From DATAYA01 sp963754235 (GTDB lineage: Bacteria; Pseudomonadota; Alphaproteobacteria; Acetobacterales; Acetobacteraceae), in the NCBI GenBank assembly GCA_963754235.1, contig CAVWFK010000015.1, positions 1 to 64,000 on the forward strand: a stretch of 64,000 nucleotides of DNA, written 5' to 3'. Under the pieces are notes generated by a model. It did not search any database and had not been told where the DNA came from. It was given only the letters and a program-made list of their open reading frames with translations. Shown one piece after another: positions 8,657-16,901 of the stretch (positions are counted from its first letter, which is position 1; every line of letters starts with the position of its first letter). The translations under genes and the position numbers were made by a program.

Positions 8657-9622
8657 TCAGGCGTCGATCACCAGGCGTTTGCCCCGTGCCCGGGAGACGC
8701 AGATCTGCATCACTTTGCCCGACGCCTTTTCCGCGTCGGTCAGATAGAGATCGCGATGCTCCACCTCGCCCTCCAGCACGTCCGTGGTGCAGACGCCGCA
8801 CTCGCCGCGCTGGCAACTGTACATCGGGTCGAGGCCCGCTTCTTCCATCACTTCGATAATGCTGCGGCCGGGCGGCACCGTCAGCGTGCGGCCCGACTGC
8901 GCCAGCACCAGCTCGAAGGCTGCGTCGGCGGCACTGCCCGCGGCCTCGGTGAACAGCTCGAAACGGACGGCACTTCGCTCCCAGCCGCGCGCGGTCGCTT
9001 CGGCGATCACCGCCTCGATCATGCCGCGCGGGCCGCAGACATAGATCGGCCGTCCGCGCCGCAAGCCGGCAATCAGTCTCGGCACCGACAGCGTGCGCGC
9101 CGGCTCGTCGTCGGCGTAAATCGAGAGCCGTTCGCCGCACAGCGCGCGCAGTTCGGGCACGAACGCCAGCAGGCCGGCGCTGCGGCCGCTGTAGTGCAGC
9201 GCGAACGGCTTGTTCGCACGCGACAGCGCCCCCGCCATGCCGGTGATCGGCGTAATGCCGATGCCGCCTGCGATCAGCACCGGATTCTCGGCATCGGCAT
9301 CGAGGGGAAAATCGTTCTGCGGCGGCAGCACGCGCACGGTCTCGCCCTCGTGCAGGTGCTCATGCACGAAGCGCGAGCCGCCGCGGCTCGGGTCCTCCAG
9401 CCGCACCGCGATCCGCCAGTCGCGCGGCGCCGCGAGCGATCCATCGAAATCGATGAGCGAGTAATGCCGCCACGCCTCTCCCGGCACCGCAAGCGAAATG
9501 TGCGCGCCCGGCTCCGCGCCCGCGAGCGGGGCGCCGTTCGGATCGCGCAGCCGCAGCGAGACGATCAGCGGATTGATTTCCGTTCGCTCGGTCACTACCA
9601 GCGACAGCGCGGCCTCGCTCAC
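8657..9622 (-). CDS. phthalate-dioxygenase-reductase-type oxidoreductase (flavin, NAD, [2Fe-2S])
   Basis: A 321-residue one-component electron donor. The N-terminal flavin domain includes WRHYSLIDFDG (the RxYS flavin motif in variant form). The nucleotide domain has LIAGGIGITPITGMA and YVCGPRGMIEAV. The C-terminal plant-type ferredoxin domain has CQRGECGVC plus a later cysteine in QICVSRA. It passes electrons from NAD(P)H to the Rieske oxygenase encoded next. The start ATG at 9622 overlaps the iorB stop (ATGA). Confidence 0.9.
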   Translation of the reverse strand: MSEAALSLVVTERTEINPLIVSLRLRDPNGAPLAGAEPGAHISLAVPGEAWRHYSLIDFDGSLAAPRDWRIAVRLEDPSRGGSRFVHEHLHEGETVRVLPPQNDFPLDADAENPVLIAGGIGITPITGMAGALSRANKPFALHYSGRSAGLLAFVPELRALCGERLSIYADDEPARTLSVPRLIAGLRRGRPIYVCGPRGMIEAVIAEATARGWERSAVRFELFTEAAGSAADAAFELVLAQSGRTLTVPPGRSIIEVMEEAGLDPMYSCQRGECGVCTTDVLEGEVEHRDLYLTDAEKASGKVMQICVSRARGKRLVIDA

Positions 9623-11118
9623 GGCAACGCCACCATCGCGGCCGCGAGCCTCTGTCCATGCTCATCGGCGAGCGCCGCATCGCGCAGCGAAGCCAGTGTC
9701 GCGGCGCCATCGGGGCGGCCCGCAAGCCGGCCCGCCGCGTCCATCACGGTGCGAAAATTGCGCCAGCCGCGTGCATGCGTGTCGCCATATCCCTTGACCA
9801 GTCGCTGGCATTCCGCGACCTCGCATGCGAGCGCGTAGTCCGACGCTGCCGCGGTGGCGATGCGCGCGAGCCAGGCGCTGATGCGAGCCTGCTCTTCGGC
9901 GAAGCGCAAATTCCGCCGCCGCCAGCGTCGCATTCCCGCGACCGTACGCAGCAGCAGGAAGCCCGGGATCGACGTCGTCTCCACCACCCGCCCGCGCGCG
10001 CAAAGCCGGAAGACGACCGCGCGGAGCGGGGCCCAGTTCAGCACCGCACGACCGAGCGGTGCTGGCAGCGTGTCCGCCACTTCCTCGAGCCGCGGGTGCA
10101 GGAACTCGCGGATGCGCAGCACCTGCTCCGGCCGGTGATCGACCTCGGCGGCGACACGCGCGAAGCGGCTCGCGCGGGTCTTGAGGTCGGCGACGCGGAT
10201 CGTATCCTCATAGGTCATCCACAGCGCCAGATACCGCGCCGTCTCGCGCAGCAGGCGATGGCTGCCGTCGCCGTATTGCGCGTCGAGCGCGCGGATTTCC
10301 TCCAGCCGCGCGCGGTACGTCTCGGCATACGGGGCGTCCTGCCACTCCGCACAGCGCCGCGCGCCTTCGGCGACGATCGCCCCCGCATCTTCCGCCGCCG
10401 CCGTCTGGCGTGCCGCTGCCTCGCTCGCAAGCGCCGCGTCGAAGCCGCGCGCGAACGCGGCGAGGCTCGCCGCCACACCGACGCCGCCACGGCGCACCGC
10501 GTCTTCGAACTCAGCGCGCGAGAACGGCAAGGCGGCGGCGCCCGCGAGTGCCCCGAACAGCGCCGCGCTGATGACGCTGTGCGTCTCGTCGGCGATGCGC
10601 TGCATGTCGGCCGCCACCAGACGCGCTGCCGACGCACCGGCCGCCTCCAGCATTGCGGAGGAATCGGCGCGGCCGTCGGCCATCGCGATCTTCTCGCCCA
10701 TCGCATAGACGCGGTGCGTAGAGGCGACCAGCACCGTGCGGTCGGGTGTCACCAGCCCACGCTGTACCGCGCGCGCCGCCTCCATCAACTCGGACGCGAC
10801 CACCACATCGACGTCGCCCGGCGCCGGCATCAGCGCAAACACCGGCTCCTGTCCCGCCGCCTCGGCAACGCTGCGGGGAAACAGCTCGATGTAGTAGATC
10901 GTGGCCCCGGTGCGCTGCGCGACGCCCGGCACCGACGTGCTCTGTGCAAGATAGCCGTTTTGCTCGGCAAGATCGACGATCCAGTCGGCGAGCACGCCGC
11001 CGCCCTCGCCGCCCATCGCCAGGATCGCGATGGTGATCGCGCGCACTGCTGCATCCGCCTGCCGTGGCGCGGCCAGTCCCTCAGGTATCAGTCCCTCAGG
11101 TATCAGTCCCTCAGGCAT
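9619..11118 (-). CDS. iorB: indolepyruvate ferredoxin oxidoreductase, beta/gamma subunit with DUF6537
   Basis: A 499-residue protein. The N-terminal 200 residues are the pyruvate-ferredoxin-oxidoreductase gamma domain (AILAMGGEGGGVLADWIVD, VPGVAQRTGATIYY). The rest is the DUF6537-type helical extension (RFARVAAEVDHRPEQVLRIR, and KGYGDTHARGWRNF near the end). It works with IorA to convert an arylpyruvate-type 2-oxo acid, or run the equivalent CoA-linked reaction, with ferredoxin. The N-terminus MPEGLIPEGLIPEGL is made by a threefold 15-base repeat. It overlaps the iorA 3' end by 8 bases and the reductase start by 4. Confidence 0.88.
   Translation of the reverse strand: MPEGLIPEGLIPEGLAAPRQADAAVRAITIAILAMGGEGGGVLADWIVDLAEQNGYLAQSTSVPGVAQRTGATIYYIELFPRSVAEAAGQEPVFALMPAPGDVDVVVASELMEAARAVQRGLVTPDRTVLVASTHRVYAMGEKIAMADGRADSSAMLEAAGASAARLVAADMQRIADETHSVISAALFGALAGAAALPFSRAEFEDAVRRGGVGVAASLAAFARGFDAALASEAAARQTAAAEDAGAIVAEGARRCAEWQDAPYAETYRARLEEIRALDAQYGDGSHRLLRETARYLALWMTYEDTIRVADLKTRASRFARVAAEVDHRPEQVLRIREFLHPRLEEVADTLPAPLGRAVLNWAPLRAVVFRLCARGRVVETTSIPGFLLLRTVAGMRRWRRRNLRFAEEQARISAWLARIATAAASDYALACEVAECQRLVKGYGDTHARGWRNFRTVMDAAGRLAGRPDGAATLASLRDAALADEHGQRLAAAMVALP
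11074..11118 (-). repeat. three 15-bp tandem repeats across the iorA/iorB junction
   Basis: On the minus strand the unit ATRCCTGAGGGACTG occurs three times back to back. The first copy carries the iorB start codon and the iorA stop codon (TGA within CCTGAGG); the others have ATA in place of ATG and encode IPEGL repeats. The length keeps the frame, so the protein is only extended. Confidence 0.9.
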
Positions 11119-13246
11119 GGGCGGGCTCGCCGGCGCGCCGCTGCAACCAGCCGATCACGCGCCCTGACCAGCGCGCACGGAACAGATCCCAGTTGGTCGG
11201 ATTGCTGACGATCTCGGCGCGGTAGAAGGACGGGCACAGCACTGCGGCGTGCGCCACTTCGCCGCACAGGCCACAGCCGACGCAGCTCGATTGCACCGCC
11301 GCGATCGGGTCGCGCCGCAGCGGATCGGGATTGTCGCGAATGCTCAGCGACGGGCAGCCCGAGAGGCGGATGCAGGAATGATCGCCGGTGCAGGTGTCGG
11401 GATCGATGCCGAAGCGCTCCCGAACCACGCGCCGGCCCTGTTCGTTCCACTTGCGCAGGATCGGGCGGATGCGGCGCTGCTTGTTCAACATGCACTCCGA
11501 TTGCGCGACGATCACCTTCGGTCCGCGCTCGCGCGTGGTCAGCGCCTCGCGCAGGGTGTCGCGCATCCGCGCCACGTCATAGGTGCGGGTGAGCGTGCGC
11601 ACCCACCGCACGCCGACGCCGCGCACTGCGGCCTCGATCGCGTTGCGGGTCGCGCGCCGTCGATTGTCCGCCTGCGACGAGGGGATGTCCTGCCCGCCGG
11701 TCGCGGCGGAATAGCCGTTGTCCACGACGATCAGCACATTGTCGGATTTGTTGAACACCGCGTTGCCGACGCCCGAGGTCAACCCGTTGTGCCAGAATCC
11801 GCCATCGCCCATCACGCTGATGGTGCGCCGCTTCGCGTCCGGCGCATTGAGCGCCGCCGCCGCCGCCCAGCCCAGGCCGTAGCCCATCGTGGTGTTGCCG
11901 ATGTTGAACGGCGGCAGAATGGAAAACAGGTGGCAGCCGATATCGGCGCTGACATGGTGCGGCCCCAGTTCGCGCTCGACAAGCTTCACGGCGGTGAAGA
12001 TCGGCCGCTCCGGGCAGCCGGTGCAGAAGCTCGGCGGGCGGCCATGCACTTCGCGCAGCACAGCATCGGCGGCCGCGGCGGGAACGGGTGCGGCGTTGCG
12101 CCGCGGCAGCAGCACCTCCGGCATCGCTGCGGCGAGGAATTTCGCCAGCCCCTCGCGCAGCACCGCGGCGGTGTATTCACCTGCCATCGGCAGCATGTCC
12201 TTGCCATGCACGCGTGTCTGCAAATCGCCGCGCCGCAGGATCGCGTGCAGCGCTTGCTCCAAAAAATCCGGCTGCCCTTCTTCCACCATCAGCACCGCGC
12301 GCTTGTCTGCGCAAAAGCGGCGCACTTCCCCTTCCAGCAGCGGATAGGTGACGTTGAGGACGTAAAGCGGAATGCGGGTATTGCCGAACGCATCCGAAAG
12401 TCCCAGCAGTTGCAGCGCCCGGATCACCGCATTGTACATCCCGCCTTGCAGGATGATGCCGATCTCACCGTCATCAGGGCCGAAGAACTCGTTCAGCCGG
12501 CGTTCGGCGATGAAGCGTTGCGCCGCGGGCCAGCGGTCCCGCACCTTCTCCTGCTCGTGCAGATAGCTCGCGGGCGGCAGCACGATGCGGCTGGTGTCGC
12601 GCACCGGCTGCTCCATCGCATCACGCACGCCGAACGCGGGGCGGACGTTATCCTTGCAGACGAAGCTGCCATGCACATGGCAGGCACGGATGCGCACCTC
12701 GAGCATCACCGGCGTGTGCGTCGCCTCCGAGAGCGCAAACCCTTCCTCCACCAATCGCACGATGCTGGGCAGGTTCGGCCGCGGATCGAGCAGCCAGAGC
12801 TGCGACTTCATCGCGAATGCGTGGCTGCGCTCCTGCATGATCGAGGAGCCTTCGCCGTAATCCTCCCCCACCACGATCAGCGCGCCGCCCGTCACCCCGC
12901 CCGAGGCAAGGTTGGCGAGCGCATCGGAAGCAACATTGGTCCCGACCGTCGATTTGAACGCAACCGCACCGCGCAGCGGATAGTTGACTGACGCCGCCAG
13001 CATCGCCGCTGCCGCCGCTTCGGACGCCGAACTCTCGAAATGCACGCCGAGCTCGTCGAGCGTCTCCTGCGCGTCCGACAGCACGTCCATCAGGTGCGAA
13101 ATCGGCGCGCCCTGGTAGCCGCCGACATACGCGACCCCGGACTCCAGCAGCGCCTTGGTGATCGCGAGGATGCCCTCGCCGCGAAAGGTCTCGCCGGCGC
13201 CCAGGCGCAGCGACTTCACCGCCTCGCTGAACGATCGCTCGGCCAT
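11111..13246 (-). CDS. iorA: indolepyruvate ferredoxin oxidoreductase, alpha subunit
   Basis: A full-length 711-residue subunit. The N-terminal half is the pyrimidine-binding domain (GYQGAPISHLMDVL near residue 45). The second half has the thiamine diphosphate motif MGDGGFWHNGLTSGVGNAV near residue 480, with VVDNGYSAATGGQD following. The C-terminal ferredoxin-like part has CTGDHSCIRLSGC and CVGCGLCGEVAHAAVLC for two [4Fe-4S] clusters. The family decarboxylates arylpyruvates to arylacetyl-CoA in cytoplasm. The gene lies 1 base after the isatin-hydrolase-like gene and overlaps iorB, so all three are cotranscribed. Here the pair may act on a CoA-linked indole intermediate; the exact substrate cannot be read from sequence. 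Confidence 0.92.
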   Translation of the reverse strand: MAERSFSEAVKSLRLGAGETFRGEGILAITKALLESGVAYVGGYQGAPISHLMDVLSDAQETLDELGVHFESSASEAAAAAMLAASVNYPLRGAVAFKSTVGTNVASDALANLASGGVTGGALIVVGEDYGEGSSIMQERSHAFAMKSQLWLLDPRPNLPSIVRLVEEGFALSEATHTPVMLEVRIRACHVHGSFVCKDNVRPAFGVRDAMEQPVRDTSRIVLPPASYLHEQEKVRDRWPAAQRFIAERRLNEFFGPDDGEIGIILQGGMYNAVIRALQLLGLSDAFGNTRIPLYVLNVTYPLLEGEVRRFCADKRAVLMVEEGQPDFLEQALHAILRRGDLQTRVHGKDMLPMAGEYTAAVLREGLAKFLAAAMPEVLLPRRNAAPVPAAAADAVLREVHGRPPSFCTGCPERPIFTAVKLVERELGPHHVSADIGCHLFSILPPFNIGNTTMGYGLGWAAAAALNAPDAKRRTISVMGDGGFWHNGLTSGVGNAVFNKSDNVLIVVDNGYSAATGGQDIPSSQADNRRRATRNAIEAAVRGVGVRWVRTLTRTYDVARMRDTLREALTTRERGPKVIVAQSECMLNKQRRIRPILRKWNEQGRRVVRERFGIDPDTCTGDHSCIRLSGCPSLSIRDNPDPLRRDPIAAVQSSCVGCGLCGEVAHAAVLCPSFYRAEIVSNPTNWDLFRARWSGRVIGWLQRRAGEPAHA

Positions 13247-13247
13247 C

Positions 13248-14027
13248 TCAGGCCGGCACCAGCGCCAGCACGCGGCACGGGCTGCCGGAGCCGTTCACGA
13301 TCTTCAGCGGCGGCGTGATCAGCACGGCACCCGTGGGCGGCAACTGGTCGAGATTGGCAAGGCTCGCCAGCCCGAAACGGTTGGCGCCGTGCATGAAGCT
13401 GTGGCACGGAAACGGCGGGTCGAAGCTGTGCGCGGCGCCGGCATCGGTGCCGACGCATTCGGTGCCAAACCCGGCAACCGCGCGCGTTTCGGCCAGGAAC
13501 TTCGCGCACGCGACGTCCGGCCCCGGCGTCTGCGGACCCTGTTCGGTCGCGTTGAGGAACGCCGCACCCTCGCGCTTCGCCCAACCGCTGCGCAGCAGCA
13601 CCCACGCACCTTGCGGAATGCGCCCGTGCTCAGCCTCCCACGCCTCGACATGCGCCACGGTGAGCAGGAACCCCGGATCGCGCGCGCATTCGGCCTCCTT
13701 GTCGATCACGCAGGCGGGAGCAACGAAGCGCTCCGGCGCAATCGTATCGGTACGGTTGCGGGCGTGGTCGCGCCCGGTGATCCAATGCACCGGCGCGTCG
13801 AAATGCGTGCCCGTGTGCTCGCCAAGCGTCAGATTGTTCCAGTACCAGGCCGGCCCGCGGTCGTCGTATCGGGAAATCTCGGTCATGCCGAGCGGCGCCG
13901 ACTGGCCGAATTGCGGCGGCAGGCTGATCACCGGCGTCGCCGGGCCGAGCGGCTGGCTCAGATCGACCACGCGCACACTGCCTTCGGCCAGCGCCGCGAC
14001 CAGGGCAACCACGGGATTTGCTGCCAT
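13248..14027 (-). CDS. metal-dependent cyclase-family hydrolase, isatin hydrolase-like
   Basis: A 259-residue protein of the putative cyclase family (kynurenine formamidase and isatin hydrolase relatives). The metal motif HTGTHFDAPVHW lies near residues 71-82 and matches H-x-G-T-H-x-D-x-P-x-H. Other conserved parts are VVDLSQPL at the start, GAWVLLRSGW in the middle and VGTDAGAAHSFD near residue 196. Isatin hydrolase opens isatin to isatinate in known indole-3-acetate degradation. Given the dioxygenase and IorAB context, that is the best guess; a formamidase role is the alternative. The ATG start at 14027 lies 83 bases after the ABC ATPase stop. Confidence 0.8.
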   Translation of the reverse strand: MAANPVVALVAALAEGSVRVVDLSQPLGPATPVISLPPQFGQSAPLGMTEISRYDDRGPAWYWNNLTLGEHTGTHFDAPVHWITGRDHARNRTDTIAPERFVAPACVIDKEAECARDPGFLLTVAHVEAWEAEHGRIPQGAWVLLRSGWAKREGAAFLNATEQGPQTPGPDVACAKFLAETRAVAGFGTECVGTDAGAAHSFDPPFPCHSFMHGANRFGLASLANLDQLPPTGAVLITPPLKIVNGSGSPCRVLALVPA

Positions 14028-14084
14028 AAAATGCTTTCTCCCGATCCGGCAAATAGTTTAGGTCCAAACAATCGGTGGCAGCAA

Positions 14085-14106
14085 GCGCGCTCGCGGGCTC
14101 GCGCGC
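14085..14106 (-). terminator. GC-rich hairpin between ABC ATPase and cyclase gene
   Basis: GCGCGC pairs with GCGCGC around a 10-base loop inside the 83-base gap that follows the ATPase gene. No T tract follows, so it is at most an attenuating or processing hairpin; the downstream genes probably remain in the same transcript. Confidence 0.25.
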
Positions 14107-14110
14107 CGCC

Positions 14111-15166
14111 CTACTCCCTCGGCACCACGATCAGCTTCTCGGACGGCAGCAGCACCGAAACCTCGGCGCCGCGGGCATGGGTCGCGCCACCCACCGGCGC
14201 GTGGGCCTTGAGCTGCGCCCCCGTCCCGTGTCGCAGCACGTACTCGACGTGATCGCCCATGAAGGCGAGATCAACGACGGTGCAAGGCAGCCGGTTGGGC
14301 GCCGGTGCCGCCGCACCGTCCAGCACCACCGCGCTCGCATGGATGAACGCGGTCGCCGGACCGCCGGGCGGCGGCGTCGCAGTCGCGAGCGGCGTGCCGT
14401 CGGCTTCGAGGCGCGCCCGCCCATCACTCACCACGACCGAGAGCGCATTGGCGTAGCCGACGAAACGGGCGATGAAATCATCCGCCGGTCGGCGGTAGAT
14501 CTCCTCCGGCGCGCCGAACTGCACCACGCGTCCGCGGTTCATCACCGCGATCGCATCGGACAGCGCCAGCGCCTCCCGCTGATCGTGCGTCACATAAACC
14601 GCAGTGATCCCCAAGCCCCGCGTCACCTGGCTGATCTCCAGCCGCATCTCTTCGCGCAGCGACGCATCGAGATTGGACAGCGGTTCATCGAGCAGCAGGA
14701 TGGTCGGGTGATAGACGATCGCACGCGCGAGGCCGACCCGCTGCTGCTGACCGCCCGACAGCTCGCGCGGATAGCGCGCGGCATAGGCGTCGAGGTGAAC
14801 CATTCTGAGCGCCTCGGCGACCCGCCGCTGCCGCTCGGCGGCCGCGACGCCGCGCACCCGCAATGGAAACCCCACATTGTCTGCCACCGACAGGTGCGGC
14901 AGCAGCGCGAAGCTCTGGAACACCATGCCCATGTTGCGCCGATGCGTGGGCAGGCCGGTGATGTCCGCACCATCCAATCGCACCCGTCCGCCGTCCGGGG
15001 CCAGCGTGCCGGCGATGACACGCAGCAACGTCGTCTTGCCGCACCCGCTCGGACCCAGCAGCGAGAGGAACATCCCCCGCGGCACGGCGAGGCAGATGTC
15101 GGTCAGCGCCGCCAGCCGGCCCCAGTTCTTGCCGACATGCTCAAGCTCCAGCCGCGTCGCGGTCAT
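14111..15166 (-). CDS. spermidine/putrescine-type ABC transporter ATP-binding protein
   Basis: A 351-residue ABC ATPase. Walker A is GPSGCGKTTLL, the Q loop is MGMVFQSFALLP, the signature is LSGGQQQRVGLARA, Walker B is ILLLDEPLSNLD and the switch histidine is in YVTHDQREA. The C-terminal TOBE-type domain matches PotA/FbpC-like importers. The start ATG at 15166 overlaps the upstream permease stop. Together with two permeases and a binding protein it forms a complete importer at the head of the catabolic operon, so it probably imports the operon substrate. Confidence 0.9.
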   Translation of the reverse strand: MTATRLELEHVGKNWGRLAALTDICLAVPRGMFLSLLGPSGCGKTTLLRVIAGTLAPDGGRVRLDGADITGLPTHRRNMGMVFQSFALLPHLSVADNVGFPLRVRGVAAAERQRRVAEALRMVHLDAYAARYPRELSGGQQQRVGLARAIVYHPTILLLDEPLSNLDASLREEMRLEISQVTRGLGITAVYVTHDQREALALSDAIAVMNRGRVVQFGAPEEIYRRPADDFIARFVGYANALSVVVSDGRARLEADGTPLATATPPPGGPATAFIHASAVVLDGAAAPAPNRLPCTVVDLAFMGDHVEYVLRHGTGAQLKAHAPVGGATHARGAEVSVLLPSEKLIVVPRE

Positions 15167-15984
15167 GCGCCCTTGAGCCCCCCGAGCAGATTCTCGGGAT
15201 TGACCATCCGCATCATTCCCAGCAGGAACAGCAGCGACGGGATCAGCAGGATGGTGCTGATAGCGGCGGCGACCGACAGATAGCCGTTGCCGATGGAGAG
15301 ATAGGTCTGCACCGGCAAGGTCACCGTGTTGGTGCCGTACACCATCAGCGTCAGCACGAAATCGTTGTACGATGCAAGGAACGCGAACAGCGCCGCCGCG
15401 ACGATGCCCGGCAGCGCCAGCGGCATTGTCACCCGCCAGAACAGTCGCAGCGGCCCGCAACCCATGACCGCGCCCGCCTCCAGCAGCCGCGGATCCATGC
15501 CCTCGAACGTGCTGACCAGCACCAGCACGGCGAACGGCGCCGCCAGGATCACATGCGCAAGTGCGATGCCGATCACCGTGTCGGTCAGATGGATCGCATA
15601 GAAGATGCGCGCGACACCGAGCGCGAAGGTGATCTCCGGGATCATGCGCGGGAACAGCACCGCACCGATCAGCACCGATTTCAGCGGCAATCGGTAGCGC
15701 GCGATCGCCCAGGCGGCGGGCAGCGCCAGCGCCAGCGCGATCACCGTCGCCAGCACCGCGATCATGACGGTGTTCAGCAGCACCTGCGCCAGATTGACGG
15801 TCTGGCCGGCCCAGACGAACCAGCGCAGCGTCCACTGCCCGGGCAACATGCGCAGGCCGAACCAACCGGCGCCGAACGCCTCCAGCAGCACCATCACCAG
15901 CGGCAGCGTGATGAACAGCACGAAGCCGGCGACCGGAGCGCCGCGCAGCAGCGCGCCGGCGCCGCGCGTCACCGCGTGCGTCAC
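15163..15984 (-). CDS. ABC transporter permease (PotC-like)
   Basis: A 273-residue integral membrane permease with about six spans and the cytoplasmic EAA loop LLEAGAVMGCGPLRLFWRVTMPLALPG that contacts the ATPase. The start is the GTG at 15984, overlapping the preceding permease stop (GTGA); longer upstream reading is out of phase with that gene. The stop overlaps the ATPase start. Second permease of the importer. Confidence 0.88.
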   Translation of the reverse strand: MTHAVTRGAGALLRGAPVAGFVLFITLPLVMVLLEAFGAGWFGLRMLPGQWTLRWFVWAGQTVNLAQVLLNTVMIAVLATVIALALALPAAWAIARYRLPLKSVLIGAVLFPRMIPEITFALGVARIFYAIHLTDTVIGIALAHVILAAPFAVLVLVSTFEGMDPRLLEAGAVMGCGPLRLFWRVTMPLALPGIVAAALFAFLASYNDFVLTLMVYGTNTVTLPVQTYLSIGNGYLSVAAAISTILLIPSLLFLLGMMRMVNPENLLGGLKGA

Positions 15985-16901
15985 GCCGTGCCGCGGGCGC
16001 GCCCGGCCCGCTGGTAGGCGATCACCAGCCCGGCCTGGATCACCCCCATCACCACCGCCATCGCACTCGCCTGCGGCCAATCCAGGAACACGTTGGCGAC
16101 CGTGTAGATTTTCACCCCAAGCGGCTGGTAATTGCCGCCGGCGATCAGCGGTACGCTGAACGCGCCGAAGCATTGCAGGAAGATCATCACCGCCCCGGCC
16201 CACAGGCTCGACCGCAGCAGCGGCAGCAGCACCCGCAGGAACACCACGGCCGGGCGCGCGCCCATCACTCGCCCCGCCTCCTCCAGCGCCGGATCGATCG
16301 CACCAAGGCCGGACATGATGACCAGCCCGCCATACGGAAAAAACATCCAGACATAGAACACGATCAGTCCGGGGATCGTGTAATCGATTACCAGCGGTCG
16401 CGACAGCAGATGCAGTTGCAGCAGCACGACATTGATCCAGCCGGTGCGGTCATAGAGGATCAGCAGGCCGAGCGCGCCGAGCAGCGCCGGGATAGTGATC
16501 GGCAGCATCATCAGGAATTGCAGCGCCCGCCGCCCGAAGAACCGACGCCGCAGCAACAGGGCAAGCGGCAGGCTGAGCAGCACCGAAAGCGCGGTTGCGG
16601 CGAACGACAGCCCGAGCGTCAACGCCAGCACGCCCAGGCCATCGCGGCTGCCGAGAAACGCCGCGTAGTGCGCCAGTGTCCAGCCGGTGCCGTGAGCGGG
16701 TGTGACGCTCTGGCCCAGCGTATAGACCAGCGGATAATAGAAGGCGGCAGCCAGGAACAACCCGAGCGGCGCCACCAGCAGCCAGCCCGCGAGCAAGTGG
16801 CGCGCGCGCGCCGACAGCGCCGGTAGACCCGCTGCCCGGCCGCCGAGCGCCGCCCCACGCCCCCTCGCCCCACGCCCTGGCGCGCCGGCCCGCACAGTCA
16901 T
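15981..16901 (-). CDS. ABC transporter permease (PotB-like)
   Basis: A 306-residue permease. After a basic N-terminus it has a first span around residues 32-52, then five further spans and the EAA loop EEAGRVMGARPAVVFLRVLLP. The start ATG at 16901 overlaps the binding-protein stop (ATGA). It forms the membrane channel of the importer with the PotC-like gene downstream. Confidence 0.88.
   Translation of the reverse strand: MTVRAGAPGRGARGRGAALGGRAAGLPALSARARHLLAGWLLVAPLGLFLAAAFYYPLVYTLGQSVTPAHGTGWTLAHYAAFLGSRDGLGVLALTLGLSFAATALSVLLSLPLALLLRRRFFGRRALQFLMMLPITIPALLGALGLLILYDRTGWINVVLLQLHLLSRPLVIDYTIPGLIVFYVWMFFPYGGLVIMSGLGAIDPALEEAGRVMGARPAVVFLRVLLPLLRSSLWAGAVMIFLQCFGAFSVPLIAGGNYQPLGVKIYTVANVFLDWPQASAMAVVMGVIQAGLVIAYQRAGRARGTA

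Noticed and set aside
7317..9140. 607-codon version of the dioxygenase alpha subunit
   Set aside because: The extra N-terminal 166 residues overlap the reductase gene in another frame; the start at 8642 gives a standard length.
11249..12991. 580-codon plus-strand frame opposite iorA
   Set aside because: Histidine/arginine/glutamine-rich shadow typical of codon bias; the minus frame has all IorA motifs.
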